This document shows, piece by piece, positions 33,150 to 45,300 of a stretch of 64,000 nucleotides of DNA. Position 1 is the stretch's first letter; every line of letters starts with the position of its first letter. This stretch comes from Panicum virgatum (Eukaryota > Streptophyta > Magnoliopsida > Poales > Poaceae): NCBI RefSeq assembly GCF_016808335.1, contig NC_053143.1, positions 50,375,441 through 50,439,440 on the forward strand, given 5' to 3'. Under the pieces are notes generated by a model. The model saw nothing but the letters and a program-made list of their open reading frames with translations, had not been told where the DNA came from and made no database searches. The position numbers were made by a program, and so were the translations under genes.

Positions 33150-33311
33150 GCGAAGGCAAAGGTAAAACACGTGGCTCCATACAATACACTATTCAGAGGT
33201 GTGACTTGCTAGCTTGAATTTTCTCCTTTACATTGGATATGGATAAAAATGAGCGCACATTCGGCTTCTCAAAATAAAAATAGCATTATGCTTCCAGGTT
33301 TATTAAAAAAA

Positions 33312-33384
33312 TAGGGGATTTGAACCCAGACAGCGAGGGTTATATTCAGATGCCTTACCACTAAACAAAGTCTTTGTTTAAGGC
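33312..33384 (-). repeat. tRNA-derived SINE head, unit 2 junction copy
   Basis: This is the copy of the box A/box B element at 163-235 and shows no differences by eye. Confidence 0.45.
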
Positions 33385-33476
33385 TACCTTTAGTATTTAC
33401 CTTTTCAATACATGCACTAAACTAACTTAGCACCATGTCTGTCAGCTCCAATATAAATTCAGCAAAAATAATGACC

Positions 33477-33549
33477 AAAAGGAAGACTCGAACCAACATC
33501 ATAGGGAAGACAATCAACCACCTTACCACCGAGCTATGCCATCATTTGT
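33477..33549 (-). repeat. Second SINE head, unit 2 junction copy
   Basis: This is the copy of the element at 328-400 and appears identical by eye. Confidence 0.45.
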
Positions 33550-34071
33550 GCAAATATTTGTTATTTTCACTTTTTAACTGTGACGTGCTCATGTTTTATT
33601 TCCATCTCGTTTTTGCCCAGCGAACCAGCACCATGCAGTCTTATAATATTTGCATTTTTAGGATGGGGCACGAAAACCAACGATGTAGATAAAATTACGA
33701 AAATGCCCCTATAAAGTTCAAACGCTGTACATACGCATGGGAGAAGCATTAGTACGGACTAGTATGAGCGTGTGGATAGTAGCGTCGTTGTTGCTGTGCC
33801 GTGAAAGGGAAGAAGGGAATGAGTGGACGAGAGCATCCCAGGCTTTCGTCAATTTATTTAAGTCGATTTTTTTCTTTGTTTAATGCTCGTCCAGAAGCCT
33901 CGGTAGTGCACCGTGTACTGCCGTCTGCTGTTGTGCATGTAACTTTGTGCAAGTCGACCTTTTATTGTGGGAAAAATTTTGAATCGTAAACGTGCGATTA
34001 ATTCGGGACGGAGGGAGTATAAGATTAGAGCCCAGTCTCTAATTCAAAATCTTGGGCCCTTTACCACCCCT

Positions 34072-35109
34072 ACCACCATGCTGACGCGTCCGATCGCCCG
34101 CCTGTCCCCCGGCGAGTCCGCGGCGCATCTCAGCCCGAGCTCAGTGAGCCGCTCGACGCAACTCCAAGCTCCGATCCGAGGGCCTCCGACGAGCCCGCAG
34201 AGGTTCAGCCGGCCCACGAACGGGCCGTCGGTCGGGCACCTCCCCATGACCATCTCCAGCAGGATGATGCCGTAGCTGTAGACGTCTCCTGCCGTCGAGA
34301 TCTCTAGACCCATCCCGTTTTCTGCAACGAAATGCAGGCAAACATATGTGTATAGCTGGTCATTCTCATCTATTATTATCTTATTATTTGACCAATAAAC
34401 GGAGCCTCCACATTCGCTCTCAAGGTTTAGAAATTTCCATGTTAATCGGAGAAAAATAGAAAAATAAAAAATTACCCACCACTTCCATTACGATAAAAAT
34501 TAGCCTAAAATACCCCTGTGCCTAATTAAAAATCACCTACCAATGTCATTATGAAAAATTAAATATAAAATACAATTTAGCTATGTATCAGTTACAAATA
34601 TATACTATTAATAAAAACTAAAGCTAACAACAATCAATCAAAATAAAATGAAAATAAGAATAATTATCTGCATAATATTATTAAATCTCAACAAATCAAA
34701 ATGTTATTATAGGTAAATCATAGTTGAATTGTTTTAATCAACAATAAGACATAATTTATGATAATGAACAGGATGATGTATGGTTAAAAAATAGTATAAC
34801 CCTTAAGTAAGGATACAACGACATGCAAATTTTGAATTTTCATTACTAGCCGTGCAAATGCGCGGCTATACGCCTAGTTCTTCCGAAAGAAAAAGATATT
34901 TGAGTTTGCATTGGTAGCTCAGTGAAAATTAATTTCCTCAAAAGCCCAGAGCTCCAGAAAGAGAAGAAATGGTAAGAAGCTCAGGTGGGATGCTCCCTAG
35001 GAAGACATTATGTGATAGGTTCAGTATCACCAAACTCTTACATCCTCCTAAGCTCGGAGGTATTGAACAGAACCGCTTAAATCGTTCTCCTGAATATAAA
35101 GTTCGTTTA
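34072..35109 (-). pseudogene. LRR receptor kinase relic, unit 2 copy
   Basis: This is the same shattered paralogue as 923-1960, with the same breaks and the same Helitron. Only a handful of substitutions separate the copies (for example in the TDGPF segment). The identical structure shows it was already a relic before the tandem duplication. Confidence 0.85.
34369..34877 (+). mobile_element. Non-autonomous Helitron, unit 2 copy
   Basis: This is the copy of 1220-1728 with the same TC start, terminal hairpin and CTAG end. It was present before the tandem duplication. Confidence 0.8.
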
Positions 35110-35181
35110 GTCTTCGAGGCCAAATCATCTAATGTAATTAATGTAAGTGTTATTTTTTTAGAACTGATATTTATATCACAT

Positions 35182-35547
35182 TTAGTCCCTGTGTAGACAG
35201 GAACGCTTCGCTCGCCCTCCGCCAGTGTCACTCCTGAAGCCATTCTCGAGGAGCTGGAGGAACTGGGCCAGGTTCATCCTGCCGTCGCAGCAATTGCCGC
35301 CTGCTGCAACGATCATGGCGTGGCATGTGACGGCGTCCTCGACGACACCGAGCCTCGCTAGCACGAACTGCAGGTCTACAGCGCTAATGAACCCATCATG
35401 GTCGTTGTCGAACACTGCGAAGGCACTCTTCACCTCGTCGAAGCTTGGCTCATCCGATTCGAACAGACGGGACAACTCGCCGTAGCCCATCGATGCGGCA
35501 AGCCCGTCCCCACGCCGCCCTCTCACTTCCAAGCCTATCGCTCCCAT
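35182..35547 (-). CDS. EF-hand calmodulin-like protein remnant, unit 2 copy
   Basis: This is the copy of 2033-2398, same length and frame, with the DNDHDGFISAVD loop intact and one Pro-to-Ala change near the N-terminus. The lack of frameshifts in either copy fits weak constraint or simply recent duplication. Confidence 0.55.
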   Translation of the reverse strand: MGAIGLEVRGRRGDGLAASMGYGELSRLFESDEPSFDEVKSAFAVFDNDHDGFISAVDLQFVLARLGVVEDAVTCHAMIVAAGGNCCDGRMNLAQFLQLLENGFRSDTGGGRAKRSCLHRD

Positions 35548-35689
35548 GATCGCCACAACCTCCTCCCTGCTCAGCGCAGCATCCTCCTCCTTTCTTTTTC
35601 TTTTCGAAGCAGCACCCTCCTCCTGTTAAGGTTGAGATTACCATATTATGATTTTATTTTCTGTGCTTTTGCATAAAGGTAAAAAACAA

Positions 35690-36690
35690 GAAAAAAGTCT
35701 CTTCTGCCTCCCTCAACTTGGGATGAAATTTGTTTTTTCCCTGAACAACAAAACCGTCCGACCAGACTCCTTGAACAAATGAAACCAGTCACATGACCTC
35801 CCTGAGAAGTTCGTCCGACCAGACTCCTTGAACAAATGAAACCAGTCACATGACCTCCCTGAGAAGTTTCAGGCTGACGCGGCGGCGGTTTTTCTCTTTT
35901 TCTTTTATATTTATTTTGATTGAATTTTGAAAAATCATAAAAGAATCATAAAATAGGAAATTCAATTTTGTTGGACTATACATGAGTAGATATATCTAGT
36001 GAACATATTATATGGCATAATTTAATACAATTTTTTACAGTAGCTTTAGATATATAATTTTTTATAATTAATTTATAGCTACAGTTTTCGTCGTCCAATT
36101 ACAGTGAAATTTTTATGTTGGGTTAATCATTATATGATTGAACAATAGTAAAAATTTATGATTATTTGACCATGTATGACTAAGTTATAGAATTATCTAT
36201 GTTTATCTGTAGATTCGTCTAGATTTATCTAGGTTTATATAGATAAATTAATATCTCAGTTATACATGATGCAATAATCATAATTTTTTACTACAACCCA
36301 ATTATATAATGATTAGCCCACCATAAAATTTTCACCATTATTGGACGACAGAAACCGTAGCTATAAATTAATTACATAAAAAAATATCTAAAGCTATAGC
36401 CAAAAAAATTGTACTAAAGTATATCATATAATATGTTCACCTATGTGGAGTCCAACAAAATTAGGTTTCCCATTTTATGAATTTTTTGTGATTTATCACG
36501 ATTTTTCAAAGATTCAATCAAAATAAACATAAAAGAAAAAGAGAAAAGCGCTGCCACATTAGCCTCAAACCGCTCTGGGAGGTCACGTGACCGGTTTCAG
36601 GAGTTCAAGAAGTCCGGTCGGACAGTTTCATTGTTTAGGCGAGAAAACGGATTTCGTCTAAAGTTGAGAAAGGCAAAAGGGACTTTTTCC
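35690..36690. mobile_element. Palindromic foldback element, unit 2 copy
   Basis: This is the copy of 2541-3541, differing by about one base (near 36040, cagtagc versus cattagc). The arms, flanking direct repeats and internal tandem repeat are the same. Confidence 0.7.
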
Positions 36691-36984
36691 TAAAAACAAT
36701 ACAAAGAGTTTTTTGTGTGTGTTATTGATAAATCCATTTTAAAAGGAGGAAACTTTTGTAGGCGTATAAGCATATTAAACATTCAGACATACTTATCTTG
36801 TTTGAGGTCCCTGATGTGTCCTGCGGTGAGGGAGAATTTCGTTCGAAATCTTTCATCGAAAAGTTCAAAATTTTTCCACAAAAGTTAATATTTTGTTATA
36901 TGCTCGAATTTTTTCATTCGAAAAGTTTTCTTTTAACATTTTTTATCCTAAAAGCATATTGTAGTGGAGATATTATATAATTAC

Positions 36985-37158
36985 CTTGTTCTCTTGGCCA
37001 ACTTTTAACTCGTTAATCATAATGTCCGTCTCACTTACCTTATCTTTCTCCACGCAGTCCAATGCAAACTCAATGCACCTCTTTGCTTGTTGGCAATATG
37101 GTTCTAGCAAGCAACCATTCCATTTCGACTGCAGCCAGTTCATCCATTTTCCTCGAGC
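36985..37158 (-). other. Duplicated kinase C-terminal exon, unit 2 copy
   Basis: This is the copy of 3836-4009, open for 58 codons with splice-like borders. It could serve as a further or alternative exon after 37480. Its shortened helix argues for decay. Confidence 0.5.
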
Positions 37159-37479
37159 CTGTCAAATAAGTAAGTAGTTATGTAAGCTGGGATTATATTA
37201 TATAAATGTAAACTGTATCGTATCTATCATATATCTCTATTGAAAACTAACTGACTAGCGACCATCAAAAGTTATAGCATTTCTTATGGTTGAAGGGTAA
37301 AGGGCAACGAAAGGGATAAAGCAAGGAAGCAGGGCAATTTTTCATAAGGGGGATCATCGCTATTCAAATGGGACTTGTCCTTTGTTATCGATCGGTTTCT
37401 GGATTGGCATTTTTTTTCTATTGTATGCATTTACAAGAAGCTGATCAGAATAAAATATGCTAATGAATATCTTAATTAC

Positions 37480-38929
37480 CTTGTCCTGTTGGTCAACTTT
37501 TACCGCATTAATCAAATTTTCCGTCGCACTTAATTTGTTGATGATAGACACTATATCGGGTCTGCTGTTTCTTTCTCTCTCCACGCAGTTCAGTGCTAAC
37601 TCAACACACCTCTTTAATTGTTGGCAATATGCTTCGAGTAAGCAACCATTCCATTTTGCTTGCAACCTGTTCCTCCATTTTCCTTGAGCCTGTGAAATAA
37701 GTAAGTAGTTATGTATGCTTGGATTATATTATTATATAAATATAAACTGTATCACACATCTTTATTAGAAATTAACTGACTAGATACCGCTAAAAGATAT
37801 AACATTTATTACCAGTTCAATGAAATTCTCATCTGACATGCCAGCGCTTTCAGTGTAGCCCATAGGTCCAGTTACTATCTTTATTATGATAACACCCAAG
37901 CTGAATATGTCAAACTTATTAGAGATTATGTTTCTCTCGATGTACTCTGGTGGAATGTAACCCCTGCATGGAATCAAAGCCGGCGTTTTCTTGTAAGCAC
38001 ATTTTAATCATTAGAAATTTATTCTTATGTAACTATATGTAGGCATGTAATCAACCATGTGCCATAGGAATTCGCTGTGATTCGGGTTTTGTCTTCTTTG
38101 GGGATCTTAGACAAACCGAAATCTGCAAGTTTAGGTACCATATCCTCATCTAGTAAAATGTTTTCAGGTTTCAGATCCAAGTGGTAAATAGGTTTTCCCA
38201 TTCCCTTGTGAATATATTTTAAACCCTCGCAAATCCCTTTTATGATTTTGTAACGTGTGTTCCAGTCAAGTCCACTTGATTCATCTGCAAAAATATGAAC
38301 AAACAAAGCATCATTCAACTGCACATATACACTAGTATTTTTCCTCAAGCTTCATTAACATCATATACACGTATATATTGAATTGAAGCATCGTCATACC
38401 AGAAAGATGCTGTTTAAGGTTCCCATTGCGCAAATACTCGAAACAGAGTGCTCTATAGGTCTTATCAGCCAAAACTACTCTTCCTTTAAACTCTACAGGC
38501 ACCTGATGTGTTTCATTGCAATAACCAACAAAGCGTACTGTGTTTGGATGGTTGAGCATCATATGATTATTGAGCTCATTCTGGAACTGCCGATTGTCAA
38601 GTCCCAGTCTATTATGTAACAACTTCACTGCAATATCGTCTTCTCCATTTTTCCTCACTCCCTATCCAAAAAAAATGCATCAGCACTCAATAACTTGACA
38701 TTTTTGTTGTTACCACCTATCAGATTTGGCAATCAGAAAAATGCAGTGGCAGAGTCGATTTTTTGTTTGTCTTTGTCATACTTCACTATATTTTCTACAA
38801 AACCAGGTATGCCTATGATTATCTTACCCTGAAGACCTGTCCGAAGGCGCCTTCACCAAGTTCTCTCTCCTTTGAGAAATTATCAGTAATTTCTGTTAGG
38901 AACTGATAGGTTAGACGACGTGGCACCAT
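37480..38929 (-). CDS. Non-RD receptor-like cytoplasmic kinase (five visible exons)
   Basis: Exons 38929-38828, 38661-38400, 38284-38056, 37963-37813 and 37689-37480 (102, 262, 229, 151 and 210 nt) have matching phases and give 318 codons without a stop. The start [11 protein letters not shown] precedes the GEGAFGQVF loop by about 25 residues. The catalytic Lys lies in IAVKLL, the catalytic loop is [12 protein letters not shown] (non-RD), then DFGLSK and GTWGYIPPEY. Non-RD kinases are typical of innate immune signalling, so a role downstream of or alongside surface receptors is inferred. No signal peptide or TM segment is visible, though an upstream exon cannot be excluded. The true terminal exon is not identified; a duplicate of the last exon lies at 36985-37158. 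Confidence 0.75.
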
Positions 38930-39668
38930 AGCAACTGTCAGTTGCTTGTTGCTTCGCACTTGTTGTCCTCTGCCACTAGTCGGCTTACGACGGGACCATT
39001 CAAAGTTCCTGTAAACAGGTTAAAAAAAAAGTTCCTGTAAACATGTACCAACAAGCAGCTGCCATTTAAACTGCCGGCGGAGATCCAGCGAGCTCGGATC
39101 AGAGCAGCGCGTACGTACGTGGGCGATGGAGCCGAGGGATGATGATGATCTCCTCCGCTGCCTTGGCCTCTCCGGCCGGGGGCGAGGGCGATGATGGTGT
39201 CCTCTCTGTCTATCCCTCTCCCTCTCTCTTCCCGACTCGCTCCCCCGAGCTGGTTAGCGGCGGCAAGTGAGCAGCAGAGCGGAGCAGCCGGGTAGCAGGA
39301 GCAAGCTCGCGGCGGCGCTCGTGTGTGTACAAGCGAGTACAGGCAGCGGGGCACGATTGGGAAGCAGAGGATCGATTGGGCAGGGGCCAGGCGGAGATCC
39401 TAGAGAGAGTAGGGCAGAGCAGGCGGCGCGGCAGCATCCATGCATCGATCCCGCCGCGCACCAACCCCAAGCCAAATAAATAAATAAACGTGGGCCGGAA
39501 CAATACAACATCCAACATGTTCTCTCTCCCTTGGGCTTGTCTTATTCCGGCTTGTTCCGAATTATTCTCTCTTCCAGAACAATATCCAAACAGCCGAAAT
39601 ACAAAGATTGTTACAAGATTGCTAGTGTATAAGAAATTAAACACAGAGAGGGAGAGACAGAGGCGGGT

Positions 39669-39826
39669 AGGGTGGTAAAAGACTCAATATTTTGAATTAG
39701 AAAATTTAAATATCGGACCATAAAAAAATTAGACTCTAATTTTATTCAATTTTAACTAAAAAATTTAAAAATTTTATTAAATGGTGAAGAAATCACTAAA
39801 ACCACGACTCATTAATTACCACCCCT
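39669..39826. mobile_element. MITE, unit 2 copy
   Basis: This is the copy of 6527-6684 with several substitutions and short indels, noticeably more diverged than the first 4.7 kb of the unit. Confidence 0.7.
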
Positions 39827-39879
39827 GGAGGCTGGTGGCACCGGCGCGTCCGTGGACCGGTGGGCGCGAGCAGCGGACG

Positions 39880-40686
39880 GGAAGTGAATGCGGCCGTGGG
39901 TCCATGATTTAAATTGACTTTGGGATCCCCTCCTACTCATAAAACCACTTAGAGCAAGTATTATAAAGAGCTGAGAACCGGCTGGATCCTATGTGGAAGG
40001 AGAGAGAAGGGAGTCGGCGTCTGGCAAAACGCCCGCTTAAGCGGGCGGAGAGACTGCGCGGCTCCTCTCATTGGTGGTTGCTGCCTGCGACGCATTGAAT
40101 GGCAACGGGGCCACCACTCTCAGCCGGCCTTGCAGCCCAGGCGAATACCATTGCCCTTGCTCTTAGGACAGCTCCAAGATGCGGTAAAATCGAGGCCCTA
40201 TTTAGTTCCTTTTACATGTAAACATAAAATTTTTTTGCAACGGAATCTTGCCAATTTGAAGTACTAAATGAAGTCTATTTACAAAACTTTTTTGTACAGA
40301 TGGGTTGTAAATCGCGAGACGAATCTAATGATGCTAATTAATCCATGATTAAGCAATAATTAGTGGATGGTTACTGTAGCATCACTGTTGCAAATCATGT
40401 ATTAAGTAAGCTCATTAGATTCGTCTCGTGATTTACAGCCCATCCATGCAAAAAATTTTATAAATAGGCTTTATTTAGTACTTTAAATTAGCAAGATTCC
40501 TTCACAAAATTTTGTGTTTTTGTGTTTACAGGGTGGGACTAAACTTAGCCCGAATCTGCGGGCTACCCAAATACGAAAGCACATAGTGACTACCGACGTT
40601 TTGTTTTCAGGTCAAAAATCAACTTGATTCGACTCGAGGGCAATAAAATACTGCAGTGAGGAACGAGGCACGGATGGGCGCGGGGC
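39880..40686. other. ~0.8-kb block present only in unit 2
   Basis: This block has no counterpart in unit 1 (breakpoint near 6750). It contains a MITE at 40194-40550 and otherwise anonymous sequence without a supported gene. Confidence 0.7.
40194..40550. mobile_element. 357-bp PIF/Harbinger-like MITE
   Basis: The ends ggccctatttagttcc and ..gggactaaacttagcc form imperfect terminal inverted repeats, and much of the interior is also an inverted repeat (gagacgaatctaatga / cattagattcgtctcg). The flanks are CGA on both sides (40191-40193, 40551-40553), a 3-bp duplication as in PIF/Harbinger elements. Confidence 0.65.
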
Positions 40687-40970
40687 GTTTCTGTGTCAGT
40701 GCAACTAGAGAAAGGACAATTAACGTGGGTGATTGAGATTGTTTTTCTAATTCTACCTAGGTCCCACGACGTGTCAACATTGCAGCTGTTGAACTGAGGC
40801 ACTTCGATTATTGTGGTCTGGTGGGTTAGGATGTCAAATTCTAAAAGACTTGCGACTTGCGAATTGAGACCCAATTTTTGAAATTTTTCGTAATGGATCC
40901 CTGGGCATTGGAACTTTAAAAAAAAATCCTTTCACTCCCTCTCTTTTCATATAGTACGATATTTAAAAAA

Positions 40971-42090
40971 GGGTTAATTAGGTGCCATTACAAATATGCA
41001 AGTTTCGAGATATACTACTACAATTCGTCTATTCGTAAATATGTTACTATAATTCTTATCTTGTTTGAATCATGACATTTTCTACATTTTTGATGTTCTT
41101 GGACCCACCAAAAATACCCCCACCACATCTCTTTTTGTCTATCTCGCCAACACAAGAATGTATCTCGTGATATCAGTAGGCACTAAACCACCTCCACGTT
41201 ATTGAAACACTCCATCAAGAGTATCGCTCTCGACCACCAAATCTCTTCCGGGGATAGTTTGGCTTGCCATGAAGATTGTAGGCCACAAAGGCTCACGCCA
41301 AGTTCCCGACCACCTTAATCCCGTTTTCTACCAAGGATCTTTTCCACAAATGATGGAGGTCTCCATATCTCTTGTACAAAGATCATCGATGCCTCTCCAC
41401 ACCAAGCTGGACGTTGCCGGTGAGTCTTCATGACTCCAAGGCTCCGGCACACCGAGAGACAATTTGGTTCACTCAAGAACTAGCTCACAAAGGCACAATA
41501 CCTTGCTCTTACGCTTAGTCTTGAGCTAACCTAGCACTCTCACTAACAAAGTATGTGCTTAACATAAGGATGTGATCAATTTGCTCTTGGATGACTTGGA
41601 GATGTTTCTTCAATGTGTGTGTGGTTTCTCAGGACTCCAGCAACCTCAAAGAACCTGGGGTGAGGCGTATATATAGACCGCCTCCATAGAGCCATTGCTC
41701 TAATGGCTAGCAAAATCAACATAGTGGTTCAGGTGCCCCGCCCACACCATGAGTAAGAACACGTACCGAAGCAGCTAGCAGATCACCGAGTGGTTCAGGT
41801 GCCCCGCCCGCACCCCGAGTAAGATTTATTAGGAAGAACGACTAGAGAAAGGGGATGACATATGGGGTCTGTGTGTCAGCGAGTGGAGAGAAACAGACGT
41901 AACAAGGGCATTTTGAGCTTTATGAAAATACGATGACCTGCAGGCTATGGGTGGGCCTAAGACAATAAAAAACATAGAAAATGCCATGGTTTGAACTTGT
42001 AATGAATTGTAATGGCATGCTCTAAATAGGTGAATAGTATTGTATATCGCCTAATTTACATATTTGCAATGGCACGCATTTAATTAACCC
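40971..42090. mobile_element. MULE-like TIR element, unit 2 copy without nested insertion
   Basis: This 1120-bp element matches 7026-9765 minus the Pack-MULE. At 41817-41829 the uninterrupted gagtaagatttattagg gives the empty site for the nested element. No transposase or other gene is seen. Confidence 0.6.
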
Positions 42091-42358
42091 TTAAAGAAAA
42101 CTATACAAGCACATGATTAAGAGATTATCTCACAAAGAATGTGATTATAGCTTTTGGGCTGGGCTCGTATTTCCATGCAGGTGGCCCGATTAAGGTGGTG
42201 CCGTACAATCCAGCCCGATTAGACACAGCGCCCATGCCCGTGTGAGCTCAGGCCGTGTTGCAACAACGGGTCACGCAGCCCAGGGGCAGCGAGGCCAGCA
42301 CACCAGCCCACAGCACCCACAACCGCGATGTACCGTACCGCCGGATGGGCCTGGCCTG

Positions 42359-45300
42359 CTACCCGTGGGCCGCTGAAACCTCCATCGCCAAGGAAAACGC
42401 TTCTCTGATCGCCACGACCTCAGCGTAGACGCGGCCGATCGCCGGCCGGTCTCCCGGCGAGTCCGCGGCGCACTTCAGCCCGAGCTCGGCGAGCCGCTCG
42501 ACGCAGCTCCGGACTCCGAGGGCCGCCCAATCCTCGTAGCACCCGTCGGAGCCGCGTCGTCCTGCTGCTTCGACTTCGCCGGCGCCGTCGTGGTGCGGGG
42601 CGAGTAGCAGCAGGCTGCTGTCCAGGACCTCGCCGACGTTCCGTGGGAGCGTGGCCTCGACGAGCCCGCGGAGGCTCAGCCCGCCCTCGAACGGGCCGTC
42701 GGTGGGGCGCCTCCCCGTGATCATCTCCAGCAGGATGACGCCGTAGCTGTAGACGTCGCCCGCTGTCGAGACCTCCAGACCCATCCCGTACTCTGTGGAA
42801 ATACAGGCAAACATTTAGTGGTCATTCCCATTATTTAGAAAAAAGTTATTTGATTTTGCATTATTGGTAGCTCAGTGAAGATCAATTTCCTCAAAACATA
42901 TTGTATTTAAATTACATGCGTACTGCATCTGTTTAAAATTGTAGGTCGTTTTGGTAAATCTAATACATAGATTTTGCTGTGTGTCTAGATAAATGCTATA
43001 TATAGATGCATGATAAAATTTATACATCTAGATTTGCTAAAACAACCTACAATTCGAAACGGAGGGAGTATGCATGAATAAGTTCTCACCCGGCGCGATG
43101 TATCCAATGGATCCTCTTGGCCCGGCGATGTTTGCTGAACTCATAACCCTCACTGAAGAATCGCAACCGTGCAGAAACTTGGCCAATCCGAAGTCGCTAA
43201 CGTGAGCAACCATGTCATCGTCCAGAAGCACATTGCTCGGCTTCAGATCGCAGTGGACCAAAGGTGGTCTGCACCAGTTGTGGAGGTAGTCCAAGGCAGC
43301 AACAATGTCCACGGCTACCAGGATTCTTGAACCTAGGTTCAACATCCTGCCTGTCCTTTTGTTCTCTTGTGTGTCCACCTTCGAAGAATGGAGCCAGCTT
43401 TCCAGGGTGCCATTGCCCATGTACTCAAGGATCAGGGCCTTGAACTCGTTTCCCATTTGGTCCAGGCTTGAGCACAGGCTGATCACGCGTATCAGGTTCC
43501 GGTGGCGAGTGTTTCTTAACGCCTCACATTCAGCAAAGAAGGTCTTTGGTGCTCCAAGTTGGTCGAGCTTGAACACCTTCACCGCAACTGGGTCTGGGTG
43601 CGCCTCGAACTTGAATGTAGCTTTGTATACAGTTCCAAACTGTCCGGATCCAACTAGGTTGTCCGATGAGAATTCATTCGTCGCATCGGCAATGTCAGAG
43701 TACGAGATCTTCGTCAGTTCCTTGCATGGTGGGTCAAGACGCCGGTTCTTGAAGTGAATTCTCTTCTTGCAGATGATGATGAGTGCAGAACATGCAGTCA
43801 AAACCATCACAGCACTGGCAAGAGGAACTGCTACTGATATGATGTAGGAAGTCTTGTTTCTTCTTGTTGCTGTCGACATGCAAACTGGTAACTGCAGCAC
43901 TGGATCAGTTGCACATAGCTTCTTGTTTCCTTGCAGGAGTACCTTGCTTGAATTGCCGAACACACCACCGGTAGGGACTGCTCCCTCAAGGTTATTGAAT
44001 GATAAATTGAGGAGATGCAAGGTGGTAAAGGTCTCCAGAAAAACTGGGATCTCACCAGACAAATTGTTTTGGGAAAGGTCCATCTCAGTCATGCCTCTTA
44101 AGCTCGTAATTGATGATGGGATGCTTCCAGAAAAAAAGTTCACCTCTAGATGGATGGATTCCAGGTGAAGGCACTCACCAAGTGTGTGAGGAATATCTCC
44201 GGATAACTGATTGTTGGATATATCAAGGGATTCAAGATTAATCAGGTCGCCAATGGTAGATGATATGGATCCGGTGAGTTTATTGTAGGACAAGTCTAGG
44301 CCTCCAGAAAGAGAAGAAATGGTGAGGAGCTCAGGCGGGATGCTTCCTTGGAAGACATTATGCGATAGGTTCAGTATCACCAAACTCTTACAGCCTCCTA
44401 TGCTCGGAGGTATTGAACCGCTTAAATTGTTCTCCTGGACATAAAGTTGACCTAACCTTTCCAATTTCCCAATTGACTGTGGGATCTCACCAAAAAGATT
44501 ATTGTGTGCCAAGCTTAAGATAAACAAGTTGTCAAGGTTTCCAAGTGTATCAGGAATGGTTCCAAGGAATTTATTCCCCCCTAATTGGAGAATTGTGAGG
44601 TTTTTGAGGTTTCCTATCTCAGATGGTATAGTTCCAGTGAAGTTATTTTCTGTCAGGAATAACTGTTGAAGGCTCCTTGAGAGATTGCCAATGGAATTTG
44701 GTAATGTTCCTTCTAACTTGTTATTGTCCAAATATATTAATTGAAGTTCAGTAGAGTTTGATGCCGAAGACAAGAAAGTCCAGTCTATTGTTTCAAGCTG
44801 GTTTGCACCAAGGTCCAACTGAATCAAGTTGGGCAGTGACCAGTAGGATGGAACTACCCCAGTGAATGCATTATCACGGAATTCTAATGCTTGGAGTTTG
44901 GAGGCATTGACTAAGGTCACAGGCAGCGGGCCCTCAAATTTGTTTCCTTCCATGACCAGTGTTTCGATGTTCGGAAGAGTGTTGCCAATGTCACTAGGAA
45001 TTCTTCCCACAAGTTGGTTTACACCAAGGCCAAGGTAGCTGAGTGATGTTTTGTTGTAAAGTTTCTGTGGTACTGTGCCTGATAAATTGTTATAAGCCAT
45101 GTCTAATGCTTCCCATACCTGAATTCTAGCTAAACTTTCAGGGATGCTTCCTTGCAAGTTATTTTCAGAAAGGAGCAAGGTGGAAAGAAAAGAGAAGTTT
45201 CCAAATGTGGCAGGTATAACTCCGGAGAAGTTGTTTTTTGCTAAGCTAATATATTGTATTGGTGGGGACATCATGGAGGATGATGGGATGACCCCAGAGA

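Larger units (their letters stand above)
492..33640. repeat. Tandem segmental duplication, unit 1 (33,149 bp)
   Basis: The unit is collinear with 33641-57887. The constant offset is 33,149 through the first 5 kb and then shifts at clear indels. It is larger than unit 2 mainly because of a Copia element (11726-20676) and a Pack-MULE (7911-9494). It lacks an ~0.8 kb block and a LINE found in unit 2. Both kinase genes here are disabled, whereas those in unit 2 look intact. Confidence 0.95.

Noticed and set aside
32933..33184. 83-codon minus-strand ORF spanning the end of unit 1
   Set aside because: Conserved between units only because the DNA is duplicated; no recognisable motif or coding signal.
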